Below, piece after piece: positions 16,731 through 25,350 of a stretch of 64,000 bases of DNA. The first letter of the stretch is position 1, and every line of letters begins with the position of its first letter. This stretch comes from Oleiphilus messinensis (GTDB lineage Bacteria > Pseudomonadota > Gammaproteobacteria > Pseudomonadales > Oleiphilaceae), in assembly GCF_002162375.1 (NCBI RefSeq), contig NZ_CP021425.1, positions 4,977,001 through 5,041,000 on the forward strand. The letters run 5' to 3'. A program made the translations under genes and the position numbers. The notes below the pieces were generated by a model. The model ran no database searches. It saw only the letters and a list, made by a program, of their open reading frames with translations, and was not told the DNA's origin.

Positions 16731-18257
16731 TTAAGCCGCCTTTGTAGTACGCGCAGCATCTTTGGATTTAAGGGTGTATAACTTACGCTCAGTCAGTGCA
16801 TACGTGTGCAAGCCTGGAATATGAATATGCCGAACATAATCATTCCAATCGATCAAGCCTGCATCGACGGGGAATGTGGCTTGGTCTTCCGGCCCCATAC
16901 GTTCGGCCAAATCCAGCAGCTTGTCATTATGGAATACATAATTTGGCGCGGTATAAAACGAAAAAACAGTGGACAATTTTATGCCCGTATCCAAGTTATC
17001 CAACAATTTTGAGCTGTGAATTTTACCATCCCGGTTTTGCCACTTGAGTTTCGCCTGCAACGCCAGCTTCGCGGCCTGCATTGTTGCCACAAAAGCCGTT
17101 CTATTCACAAAAATAAACGGTGAGCGTGGTCTACGAGAGAACAATTTCGGAAACCGCTTGTGATTAGTCTGGGCAACAAACTGCACCGAATCCCGAAACT
17201 CTCCCAGCGTAACCGGATTACTGCCACTGCTGCAAACTTGATAAATTTTATGTCGATTGGGGATGTAAAAAAGTTCTGCTGCCGCCAAAATAATGCCATT
17301 GGCAACCAGATCGGCAGGAATAATATCAATTTTTCCGTCTTTTTTACCGGGGAAGAATGCCACTTTCTCTTTCGCGTATGCCAGGATAATTGCATCGGCA
17401 ACTTTAACACCTTCGATCCAACCTGGAACCGGAGACAGCAGTGTGCTTTCAACGATAGCGGGACGGACAATCGTGAGGGAGCGCCCATAAAGCTCTTTGA
17501 ACAAAATTTGCTCACCCATCCATTTCGTGAAAGTATAGGTATCATTCCAGCCATAATCGTTGGCTTCCTTGATACCCAAATCAACCAGTTTCTCTTTTAA
17601 TTCTGCTCCCGTGTACTTGGCTTTAACGCTCGCAATTTTATCCTGTAATGCGCTGATCAGAGGCTCGACCTCGAAATAACCCCGACTGTTTTGCTTGATG
17701 TTGCGGCCTGCCGGCGCTACATTTTCCTCGTGCATATCCCCTTTGTTGAATCCGTTCACATAACAGGTCGATACTTGTAAAACCGGAATTTCACCGTTTA
17801 CCCGACTAAACTCGATAATATTCTTCAACGAGAGCGTGTTGATCTTGAGCGCGACATCCAACTCTTCCCGGAAGTTTACGCTCGCCGCAGAATTGATGAT
17901 CAGATCGACCTCAGAAGCCAAGGCCTCAAAATCCGCGCGGGCCATACCAAAGTTGGGCTCGGTTATTTCCCCCGTAACGCATTTGATTTTAGCCTTGCAA
18001 AAGCCATCAAAAGCGTCCTGATTTTCAAGCTTGAGCGAATCGAAGATCGAGGCGCAGGCGATTTCGTGCAAAAATCGATTGCCGGCATCCGGGAATTTCT
18101 TATTACCCCGGATCAGTAAATAAATCCCGCCGATATCGGGGATTTCCCGAATCAGCTTTTCCAACAACACTTTACCTACGAAACCGGTGGTTCCGGTAAC
18201 TAACACATTTTTACCCTGGAGCTGAGCCCGGGTGATTGATTGATTCTCTGAACTCAT
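16731..18257 (-). CDS. Alcohol-forming fatty acyl-CoA reductase (FAR-like, wax ester pathway)
   Basis: The 508-residue protein has an N-terminal Rossmann domain with VTGTTGFVGKVLLEKL (residues 20-35), the YxxxK active site in DTYTFTKWMGE, and a C-terminal Sterile/FAR-C region. The size and architecture match the roughly 510-residue bacterial alcohol-forming reductases known from Marinobacter, which convert fatty acyl-CoA to fatty alcohol with NADPH for wax esters. No wax ester synthase is in the window. An alpha/beta hydrolase follows the same direction upstream. Confidence 0.88.
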   Translation of the reverse strand: MSSENQSITRAQLQGKNVLVTGTTGFVGKVLLEKLIREIPDIGGIYLLIRGNKKFPDAGNRFLHEIACASIFDSLKLENQDAFDGFCKAKIKCVTGEITEPNFGMARADFEALASEVDLIINSAASVNFREELDVALKINTLSLKNIIEFSRVNGEIPVLQVSTCYVNGFNKGDMHEENVAPAGRNIKQNSRGYFEVEPLISALQDKIASVKAKYTGAELKEKLVDLGIKEANDYGWNDTYTFTKWMGEQILFKELYGRSLTIVRPAIVESTLLSPVPGWIEGVKVADAIILAYAKEKVAFFPGKKDGKIDIIPADLVANGIILAAAELFYIPNRHKIYQVCSSGSNPVTLGEFRDSVQFVAQTNHKRFPKLFSRRPRSPFIFVNRTAFVATMQAAKLALQAKLKWQNRDGKIHSSKLLDNLDTGIKLSTVFSFYTAPNYVFHNDKLLDLAERMGPEDQATFPVDAGLIDWNDYVRHIHIPGLHTYALTERKLYTLKSKDAARTTKAA

Positions 18258-18634
18258 AGTTTTCTAGCCTGCCCTATTGTTTAAATCCTTCTACTTGCCC
18301 GTTTTGATTTCATTATGCGGACAATTAACTCCATGATCCCAATGAATGCCGTTAACACGACATGTTCTCCGCACCTTGCAAGGCGGAATACTTGGCTTTG
18401 AGTGATATCGATTCATCACTTTTTAATCGTTTTTGTGCTTTATCTTTTTTTAATTATTTATCGTTACTTTACATTTCGTAACAGCGACATTCTCGAACTG
18501 GCACGCATTTCTATTCCATGATGATCAACTTTACGCCAATTTTGTGATGCACACCGCTCTTTTTTGACTATTTCACGCCACTAAAAACTGGAGTAATTAC
18601 TCAGTTTTAACGTATCATGAAAAGACCTTGAAGC
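18258..18634. other. Intergenic region upstream of the fatty acyl-CoA reductase
   Basis: 377 bases without a credible gene. The central part (about 18420-18480) is very AT-rich and would serve as promoter for the reductase on the minus strand. No convincing terminator or repeat was seen. Confidence 0.5.
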
Positions 18635-19507
18635 TCACACTAATTTGGCTCTAAACCAATCCCGAGTCAAAGCGAAAACTTCCTGCTTGTTGTAGTCCAT
18701 GTGGCCAACGTGCCCACTATTTGGCAATAGGTGCAAACTCTTTTCGCAGTTCAGGTTCGCGAATAACATTTTCCCGGACTGGGGTTTGTCAATTTTGTCT
18801 TCTTCACCGTGAATTACGCACACCGGTGCACGAATACTTTTCACATCTTCCAGGATGTTAACAACGATGCTCTCCAATGCCCCCGGCAATGGATAAGCTG
18901 AATAACCTTCTTTCAGGTACGAACTTGAAAAAAAGAACCCGTTCACTTCCGGATCCACCGCTACCGGCTGGGAAATCGCGACACGATAAAGCGGTATTCG
19001 GAGATCCTTGCCCAGCCATCTCTGCGTTTTACTTCCGACCCACGACAACAGGTTAAATGCCAGGGTTTCCAGCTGATTCACTACGGGCCGAACGGTCGCA
19101 TCCAATGTAACAACCGCGCCTACTTTCTGTTGCAGATCCATGGCAGCCGCTTTTAATACTGCAGTTCCGCCTGAAGAAAACCCGAACAGTCCGATTTTTG
19201 CTGCATCAACCTCGGGTCGATTTGTCAGGAATGTAATCGCGGCATCAATATCAGGAACCCATTCCGACATTCTTACGTGGTAACGACGCCCAGCGCTTTC
19301 ACCATGGCCATGCATATCAAGTGCCAGCACAACAAATCCTGATTCACACAGGTATTGCGCAAATTCGAAGAAGTTTTCCTTACGATCAATTGCACCATGA
19401 GCGACGATTACAGCCGAAAACGCACAATTTTGACGCTCACTCGGTGTGAATAACAATCCTTGCAACTGGTCTCCCAGGCTATCGAAAGCAACTTTTTCCT
19501 GTCTCAT
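18635..19507 (-). CDS. Alpha/beta hydrolase
   Basis: The 290-residue protein has the oxyanion segment VIVAHGAIDRKENFFEFA, nucleophile elbow GFSSGG, a C-terminal acid in HGEEDKID and a catalytic histidine in PNSGHVGHMD. It fits the dienelactone-hydrolase/acetyl-esterase-like group of cytoplasmic serine hydrolases; the substrate cannot be named. The IS1111-like element begins only 40 bases upstream of its start, so the original promoter has probably been displaced. Confidence 0.85.
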   Translation of the reverse strand: MRQEKVAFDSLGDQLQGLLFTPSERQNCAFSAVIVAHGAIDRKENFFEFAQYLCESGFVVLALDMHGHGESAGRRYHVRMSEWVPDIDAAITFLTNRPEVDAAKIGLFGFSSGGTAVLKAAAMDLQQKVGAVVTLDATVRPVVNQLETLAFNLLSWVGSKTQRWLGKDLRIPLYRVAISQPVAVDPEVNGFFFSSSYLKEGYSAYPLPGALESIVVNILEDVKSIRAPVCVIHGEEDKIDKPQSGKMLFANLNCEKSLHLLPNSGHVGHMDYNKQEVFALTRDWFRAKLV

Positions 19508-19613
19508 TTGTTATCCTGCTGTTTTACTTGAAACGTCAACAGATGTATGGACTCCCTCCCAGCAATGGGATTAAGGTTATAAGCGCCTAAACCAAAACCC
19601 AGGAGCCCATACA

Positions 19614-20654
19614 ATGAAGAAGCTTAACGTGATTGCCATAGATTTAGCAAAAAATGTTTTTCAGGTTTGTAAAACCGATTATTTGGGTACGGTGTTTTTT
19701 AACAAAACAATGAGCCGCAATGCGTTAAAAGAGCTTTTAGTGAAAGAAAAAGTGTCGGTTGTAGCCATGGAGTCTTGTTCTGGTGCTCATTACTTTGCGC
19801 GGCATGCTAAAGAAAACGGACATACAGTGAAATCTATTTCAGCCCGCAGTGTGAAGGCCTTTCGCCAAGGGCAGAAAACCGATGCCAATGATGCACTGGC
19901 AATCGCAGTGGCAGCAAGGCAGCCTCACATAAAGTTAAGCCGTGTAATTACATTAGAAGAGCAATGTCTCCAAAGCATGGAATGCATGAGAGACTTGTTG
20001 GTCAAACAAAAGGTTAGTCTGAGCAACCAGCTCCGCAGCATTCTGCTTGACCTTGGTTATGCTATCCCTCAAGGAGATAGTCAGTTAAAGCAGTCAATAC
20101 CCGGAATCCTGGAAGATGCAGAAAATGATTTATCAATACCATTTCGTTCTGTTTTATCCTGTTTGTGGCAGCGTTTCTTGAAAACGATTGAAGAGATTGC
20201 GGACGTGGAAAAAACCCTGTTTCGTGAAGTTAGGCAAGACGAGACTTGTCAACGCTTACAAGCCTTGGAAGGTGTGGGGCCGGTAGGAGCTATCGCTTTG
20301 AGGATAGTTTTGAGTAATCCGGAGCATTTTAAAAATGGACGAGAGGCATCAGCTTGTGTTGGCGTCACACCTGTTCAGCATAGTAGCGGCGGCAAAGAAA
20401 AGATTGGGTCGATATCGAGATTATCTGGGCATAACAAATTACGTAGTCACTTATTTAAAGGGGCACTGGCGGTGATAAGAAGTCTTGAGAAACGTCCCTG
20501 TAGAACACCAAAAGAGGTATGGCTAAAAGACTTGGTCGCGAGACGAGGTAAAAAAGTTGCAGCGATTGCTTTGGCGAACAAAAACGTACGGACAGCTTAT
20601 GCGTTAATAAAGCAAAACAAAGAGTATAAGCCGCAATTATTAATAGCGGCATAA
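19614..20654 (+). CDS. IS110-family transposase (DEDD recombinase)
   Basis: At 346 residues, it has the N-terminal RuvC-like DEDD domain with D10 (VIAIDLAKN), E53 (AMESCSGAHYFAR), D90 and D93 (KTDANDALAIA). The C-terminal Transposase_20 domain contains LEGVGPVGAIALR and the serine-bearing QHSSGGKEKIGS. These enzymes use a bridge RNA and a serine/DEDD pair for recombination. The gene appears intact. An AGGAGCCC ribosome site precedes the ATG. Confidence 0.93.
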   Translation: MKKLNVIAIDLAKNVFQVCKTDYLGTVFFNKTMSRNALKELLVKEKVSVVAMESCSGAHYFARHAKENGHTVKSISARSVKAFRQGQKTDANDALAIAVAARQPHIKLSRVITLEEQCLQSMECMRDLLVKQKVSLSNQLRSILLDLGYAIPQGDSQLKQSIPGILEDAENDLSIPFRSVLSCLWQRFLKTIEEIADVEKTLFREVRQDETCQRLQALEGVGPVGAIALRIVLSNPEHFKNGREASACVGVTPVQHSSGGKEKIGSISRLSGHNKLRSHLFKGALAVIRSLEKRPCRTPKEVWLKDLVARRGKKVAAIALANKNVRTAYALIKQNKEYKPQLLIAA

Positions 20655-20851
20655 GTCTTGTCAAAGAGAGCGAAAATATAAACAGGTAAGACCGACCTTC
20701 CAGAGACTGATAGGGTCTGAAGTGTTCAACACTGCGCAACAGAATAGTCAGGAAGGTGCGAAAACATCAGTGGCCAGAGGTAGCACCTCAATTAGAGCCC
20801 GTATATAAGAGCGCATCCTGCATGTTTATAGAGTTCTCATTGACAATAAAC
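20655..20851 (+). ncRNA. Putative bridge RNA region of the IS1111-like element
   Basis: The roughly 200-base noncoding stretch between the transposase stop and the right inverted repeat has no good frame. It contains short complementary segments, for example ACCTTCC near 20695 and GGAAGGTG near 20751. In IS1111-group elements the bridge RNA is encoded downstream of the transposase (established for the family). The exact transcript and its target- and donor-binding loops cannot be defined by eye. Confidence 0.4.
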
Positions 20852-20924
20852 GGGAGTCCATATAAGACCCTAGTCTACACCAAAGACAGCGCAGCAAAAG
20901 GCAATTCAAATGAGAACTAGATAA

Positions 20925-22397
20925 TTATTTTTGATGGTCAACCAAGGCAGCATATTTGAGAGATTCCAGCCAGGGATTACTGGATTTCGCCTGACCTTCA
21001 TAATGTGACGACACATTCATATTTTCAGAAGCGATGGTCTCTGTAGCCGGTCTCTCAGTACACATGCTCTCCACACCGGGACGGGCATCACTGAAGTTTG
21101 TTGATGCGGGATTTGTGACTCCTGATGCCACTTGATGGGATATAGAGTGATTCAGCAATCCATGAATTTCACTGAGCAACTGGTGTTGTTGGTCTGGACT
21201 GACGGTATCAACTCGTACCATACGCAATAACGCCAATGCCAGGTCAACATAAATTCCGCGCTCAGTCTCCCCCAACTTCTGCAACATGTTGAGGACAAAC
21301 TCACCAACCTGCTGCGGTGGCACTTGCCCTTCTTTAATCAATTCGCAAGCGCGAACCTGGAGCATTGTCCACTCATTTTCGCGTTCAACGATTAAATCTA
21401 CGCCGCGCTTTGACGCCTGAGAGCTATGGTTTGATTGCGGTGTCGAAATGCGATGACGGGGATCAGGCTCGCCATTGTTCGGAGAAACCTCACCTGTTTC
21501 GGAGCGGGGAGTAACCGGGACTTGAGCATTTGCAACACTCCTTGCGGCATTATCCATTACTCTCGACCAATATCGGGCAAACGAGCGCTTCACCAAACCA
21601 GGGCGAGCGAAAAATGTCTCCAATGTGCTCGCCAGACGATAAAAGCTTCGGGCACTGGGATCTGATTCCGGCAACAACGCAACGGGTCGCTGTAGTTCAA
21701 GGCCCGTTCGAATGCTTTCATCGCGCCATATGGAGCCCATATAGGCCACGTCCACCGCGATATACTTTTTTACTGCAAACTGGAATCGACGAAACACCTC
21801 TTTCGCCTTGCTCAGACCTGACACCATATTGACCACGACATAAATCTGGCGCTTATAGCCCCCCCGCTTCAATACTTTAATGAGTGAAAATGCATCCGTG
21901 AGTGACGTAGGTTCCGGCGTTATCACGACCACCGCAATTTGAGTCGCAGCAACAAAATGCAATACATCTTTCGCGATCCCCGCGGCAGTATCAACCAGAA
22001 TATAATCGTAACGGGGTTCAAGCTCGGCCAACGCGATTTTCAGATGGCGCTGTTTCCCGGCATCCATCTCAAGGCAGGATAAAACGCCGGAGGCGCCAGG
22101 CACAATATCGATACCTCCCGGCCCTTGAACCATAATTTCAGATATCGATTTCTGCCCCAGAAACAGGTGCTCCAAGGTATATTCCGGGGTGATCCCCAGT
22201 AATATGTTGACATTGGCCAAACCTGTATCGGCATCAAAAATGCATACTTTCTTTCCGCTTCGCGCCAGTGCGATTGCGGTATTAACAGTAATACTGGTTT
22301 TGCCAACCCCCCCTTTACCACTGGTAAACGAAACAGTGGCGGGAAAATCTACAGAATCGGAAAGCTGAATACCGTGTTTAAGTACTTCTGACGTCAT
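20925..22397 (-). CDS. MinD/ParA-family ATPase, FlhG/FleN-like, with a long C-terminal extension
   Basis: The deviant Walker A motif SGKGGVGKTSITVN is followed by the FDADTGLANVNILLG switch segment and VDTAAGIAKDVLHFV, all diagnostic of FlhG/FleN ATPases. That core ends at about residue 280. A further 210 residues follow: a low-complexity linker (about 295-345) and a helical region with repeated leucines. There is no C-terminal amphipathic membrane helix as in MinD. No flagellar gene is nearby. It is divergent from the HDOD-kinase gene, with 688 bases between. Confidence 0.85.
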   Translation of the reverse strand: MTSEVLKHGIQLSDSVDFPATVSFTSGKGGVGKTSITVNTAIALARSGKKVCIFDADTGLANVNILLGITPEYTLEHLFLGQKSISEIMVQGPGGIDIVPGASGVLSCLEMDAGKQRHLKIALAELEPRYDYILVDTAAGIAKDVLHFVAATQIAVVVITPEPTSLTDAFSLIKVLKRGGYKRQIYVVVNMVSGLSKAKEVFRRFQFAVKKYIAVDVAYMGSIWRDESIRTGLELQRPVALLPESDPSARSFYRLASTLETFFARPGLVKRSFARYWSRVMDNAARSVANAQVPVTPRSETGEVSPNNGEPDPRHRISTPQSNHSSQASKRGVDLIVERENEWTMLQVRACELIKEGQVPPQQVGEFVLNMLQKLGETERGIYVDLALALLRMVRVDTVSPDQQHQLLSEIHGLLNHSISHQVASGVTNPASTNFSDARPGVESMCTERPATETIASENMNVSSHYEGQAKSSNPWLESLKYAALVDHQK

Positions 22398-23085
22398 AAG
22401 CGTTATGTTGTTCCCTTCTTACTCAGTGGAACTGAGTGCAGGTTGGCTCGACACAAAATAGGTTAAGGCAGAACGGACAGTAGCATGAACCAGAATGCCC
22501 CAACAGAGAACTGTTTAACTTTAAAACACCAGCTATTATTAGATATAGCGCTTACAGTAGAGGTGGTGTGCACAATAACGTGGAAACAGAGCTCATTGAG
22601 TGGCTAAGGGAATTATTGTAACGGATGAGAACTGTGACACAATCAAAAAAATGAACATTTTTTCATTTTTATATTTGAAAATACGGATCTGTTCTGCAAA
22701 AGTTACAGCTAGTTCTCAAAAACTACTTAAATAAACCGTAACAAACCTTTAATTTTTAACAATTATTATCTACCATCTGGACACTAGTTTTACTAATTTG
22801 CACGGATCGCTGTAATCAATTGCGCAGATCGAGTGATGCACAAAAAAGCAGGAAAAACCGAACGATTCAGAAGACTTAAGCTCGTTAGACAGTCTGAATT
22901 GATTTGCCTGAAAGATCGTTTAAAGGCAAAGGCCACTGCTTCAGCATTGTAGCTCAAAAAAAAATTAAATAACGTTAAGTTGAACATCGAATTACAACAA
23001 TAACAGGGCCATTAACCGATTAATAATGCCCAAATTACGTTCAACTCTCGAAGCGCAGCTAACTTAACACACCGTGTAGAATTTT
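22398..23085. other. Divergent intergenic region, no gene recognised
   Basis: 688 bases separate the FlhG-like gene and the HDOD-kinase gene. The 22620-22780 part is markedly AT-rich and probably contains promoters for both. One open frame on the minus strand (22793-22987) has no ribosome site or convincing composition. No repeat or RNA gene was recognised. Confidence 0.5.
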
Positions 23086-25230
23086 ATGAAAAGGCACTCA
23101 CATACTGATCATGGAGACTTACAGGTAGGTAAGCTACCCAGCCTCCCCCATGTTTTGGTGGAGTTACTGCACTGCTGCCAGCAGGACTCAGCAACTTTTC
23201 AGAGCATTGCCGACATAATCAGTAAAGATGTCGCCATTACGGCACGGGTTATTTCAATGGCCAATTCGCCATTTTATTACCGCGGGCAAACGATCAACTC
23301 AATCGAAAAGGCGCTCTTCCTACTGGGTCTGGATACGGTAAAAACCATTGTCATTACTGCATCCGTGCAACAGTTTTTTTCCAGTTTCAACACGACACGC
23401 ATCCAATACCTCAAGCAATTCTGGGCCAAATCCCTGTTTTGCGCACTCATGGCAAGAACGCTGGCCAAACTAACCGCGTATGCCCAACCAGAAGAAGCCT
23501 ATCTGACAGGCTTGTTGCTCAACTTGGGCGAACTGGTACTGGGCAGTAATTATGCTGATCAATACCGGCAGGTTCAGGATCTCATAGCAGACAATCCGCG
23601 AGACAAACAAATCGAGCTGGAGAATGAACTGTTTATGACCAACCATTGTGAAGTTGGAGCTTGGCTATCCCAGGAGTGGGGATTGAGCGAGTTCACCGGT
23701 GACGCTATCCGCTACCATCATTCGCCGCTGGATACCGTTCTCGATGCCCACCCCCTGGTTAAGATTCTTTACCTTTCCAATCAATGCGCAACCCAGCTTA
23801 TGTTATCGTCAGGATTTGCGGAGAATCCCCTTGACTCGTTTGGTGAAGCTGACAATGCATGCTATGAAGCTGCAGATCAGTTATTTGACTTAACCGCATC
23901 ACTAACCCATGAAATTGCCCTGCAAGTCCACACCGAGGTCAGCAAAGTAGCTGAGTCTATGGGCATTAGCCTGGAGGACAACGGCGGTCAGGATGATAGC
24001 AAACGAATTCGGCTGGCGGAGCAGGTGCGAAATATCGGCTTGATCCAGTCTACCTCACTGTATTTCCAGAATGCGCACACTGAGGCGGACTTTCTCTTGC
24101 AGCTCAAAGAAACCAGCGATCTGCTTTTCGGTTTCAAAAATGCCATGCTGTTTCAACTGGACTCCGCAGGGGCTCACTTAAGCGCAGTTAAGAGCAGCAC
24201 GGATAATCAGGACATTCGTATCGTCCTTCAAGCAAATCGAAGCTTGGTCGCAACCGCAGCAATGGAACAGAAAATACTGTCTTCAGTAGACCAATCTGTC
24301 TTCTCCGGCCCGCTTCCCGTAGTAGACCAGCAGCTAATCAGACGAACGCAATCGCCTGAAATGGTGTGCGTACCGCTGCTCTTTTCGGAACAGCTTGTCG
24401 GGGTACTGGTCATGGGCCATTCGAGCTCACCCGCTGCAGGTACAGAACGCTTGTTACAACTGTTCGCGGCCCAGGTTGCGCAATATTGGCAACAAGTCAA
24501 AGTCCATGGGGAAGATTTTGAGCGCGGTACAAAAGCCCCCTCACAAGCAGAACTGTCAGAATACAAGAACCGGGTCAATGAGACGGTTCATGAAGCCAAT
24601 AATCCACTCACCATTATTCGCAACTACCTTCAGGCTCTGTCCCACAAACTGGGTAACGATCATGATATCCAGAATGATCTGGACATTATTAAAGAGGAAA
24701 TCGATCGCACGGGTCAGATCATCATGCGCCTCAAAGATTTGAATGAGGTGCAAAAGCACGAAGCGAAACAGGTTGATATAAACGGTGAAATTCGAAGTCT
24801 GGCTCAACTCTATGAAAGTTCTTTATTTCTGACGCGCAACATACAATGTCAGTTGAAACTGGATAATGCCATTACACCGCAACAGACTAACCGGAACTCG
24901 GTTCGTCAAATATTAACAAACCTGCTCAAAAACTCGGCCGAAGCCTTGCAAGATGGCGGCCTGGTTACAATCACGACCACGGGTCATGTGAACGTAAATG
25001 GTAAACAGTTTCTGGAAGTCTTGATTTCTGACAATGGACCCGGAATACCAGACACTATAATGAAACAAATTTTCAATCCAGTTTCGTCAACCAAGGGAAA
25101 GCATCATTCTGGCCTGGGTTTGAGTATTACCCGAAACCTGGTTACTGAACTGGATGGCAGCATACGTTGCAGAAGCACTCGTGAAGGAACCGAGTTTCAA
25201 ATACTCATTCCCGACACGGCGGAAAGCTGA
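23086..25230 (+). CDS. Hybrid HDOD - GAF-like - histidine kinase protein
   Basis: The 714-residue protein begins with an HDOD domain (LPSLPHVLVELLHCCQQDSATF to about residue 215). A GAF-like region follows (about 310-475) and then a histidine kinase: H-box HEANNPLTIIRNYL with the phospho-acceptor near residue 502, N-box LTNLLKNSAEAL, G1 DNGPGIP and G2 GLGLSI. There is no transmembrane segment, so it is cytoplasmic. The following gene encodes a response regulator on the same strand and is the likely partner. HDOD domains are usually found alone or with GGDEF/EAL; fusion ahead of a kinase is less common. Confidence 0.88.
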   Translation: MKRHSHTDHGDLQVGKLPSLPHVLVELLHCCQQDSATFQSIADIISKDVAITARVISMANSPFYYRGQTINSIEKALFLLGLDTVKTIVITASVQQFFSSFNTTRIQYLKQFWAKSLFCALMARTLAKLTAYAQPEEAYLTGLLLNLGELVLGSNYADQYRQVQDLIADNPRDKQIELENELFMTNHCEVGAWLSQEWGLSEFTGDAIRYHHSPLDTVLDAHPLVKILYLSNQCATQLMLSSGFAENPLDSFGEADNACYEAADQLFDLTASLTHEIALQVHTEVSKVAESMGISLEDNGGQDDSKRIRLAEQVRNIGLIQSTSLYFQNAHTEADFLLQLKETSDLLFGFKNAMLFQLDSAGAHLSAVKSSTDNQDIRIVLQANRSLVATAAMEQKILSSVDQSVFSGPLPVVDQQLIRRTQSPEMVCVPLLFSEQLVGVLVMGHSSSPAAGTERLLQLFAAQVAQYWQQVKVHGEDFERGTKAPSQAELSEYKNRVNETVHEANNPLTIIRNYLQALSHKLGNDHDIQNDLDIIKEEIDRTGQIIMRLKDLNEVQKHEAKQVDINGEIRSLAQLYESSLFLTRNIQCQLKLDNAITPQQTNRNSVRQILTNLLKNSAEALQDGGLVTITTTGHVNVNGKQFLEVLISDNGPGIPDTIMKQIFNPVSSTKGKHHSGLGLSITRNLVTELDGSIRCRSTREGTEFQILIPDTAES

Positions 25231-25350
25231 CGCACAGAAAGCGAACCACTTGCTAAAAAGTACTTGAAAAAATCACAACAATAAAAATAAAACAGATAGG
25301 CACCGATTCAACAACAGCGACTGAACTCACAGCGACCCATTGTAGAAACC

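Larger units (their letters stand above)
19547..20861 (+). mobile_element. IS110-family (IS1111-like) insertion sequence
   Basis: The element is bounded by ATGGACTCCC (19547-19556) and GGGAGTCCAT (20852-20861), an exact 10-bp inverted repeat. It contains one transposase gene and about 200 bases of noncoding DNA after it. Subterminal inverted repeats and a long 3' noncoding end are features of the IS1111 subgroup, in contrast to IS110 proper. No target duplication is evident. The true ends may lie a few bases outside the inverted repeats, as is usual in IS1111 elements. Confidence 0.8.

Noticed and set aside
22793-22987. 64-residue minus-strand frame in the FlhG/HDOD-kinase gap
   Set aside because: No ribosome site, and its composition reads as chance coding in AT-rich DNA.
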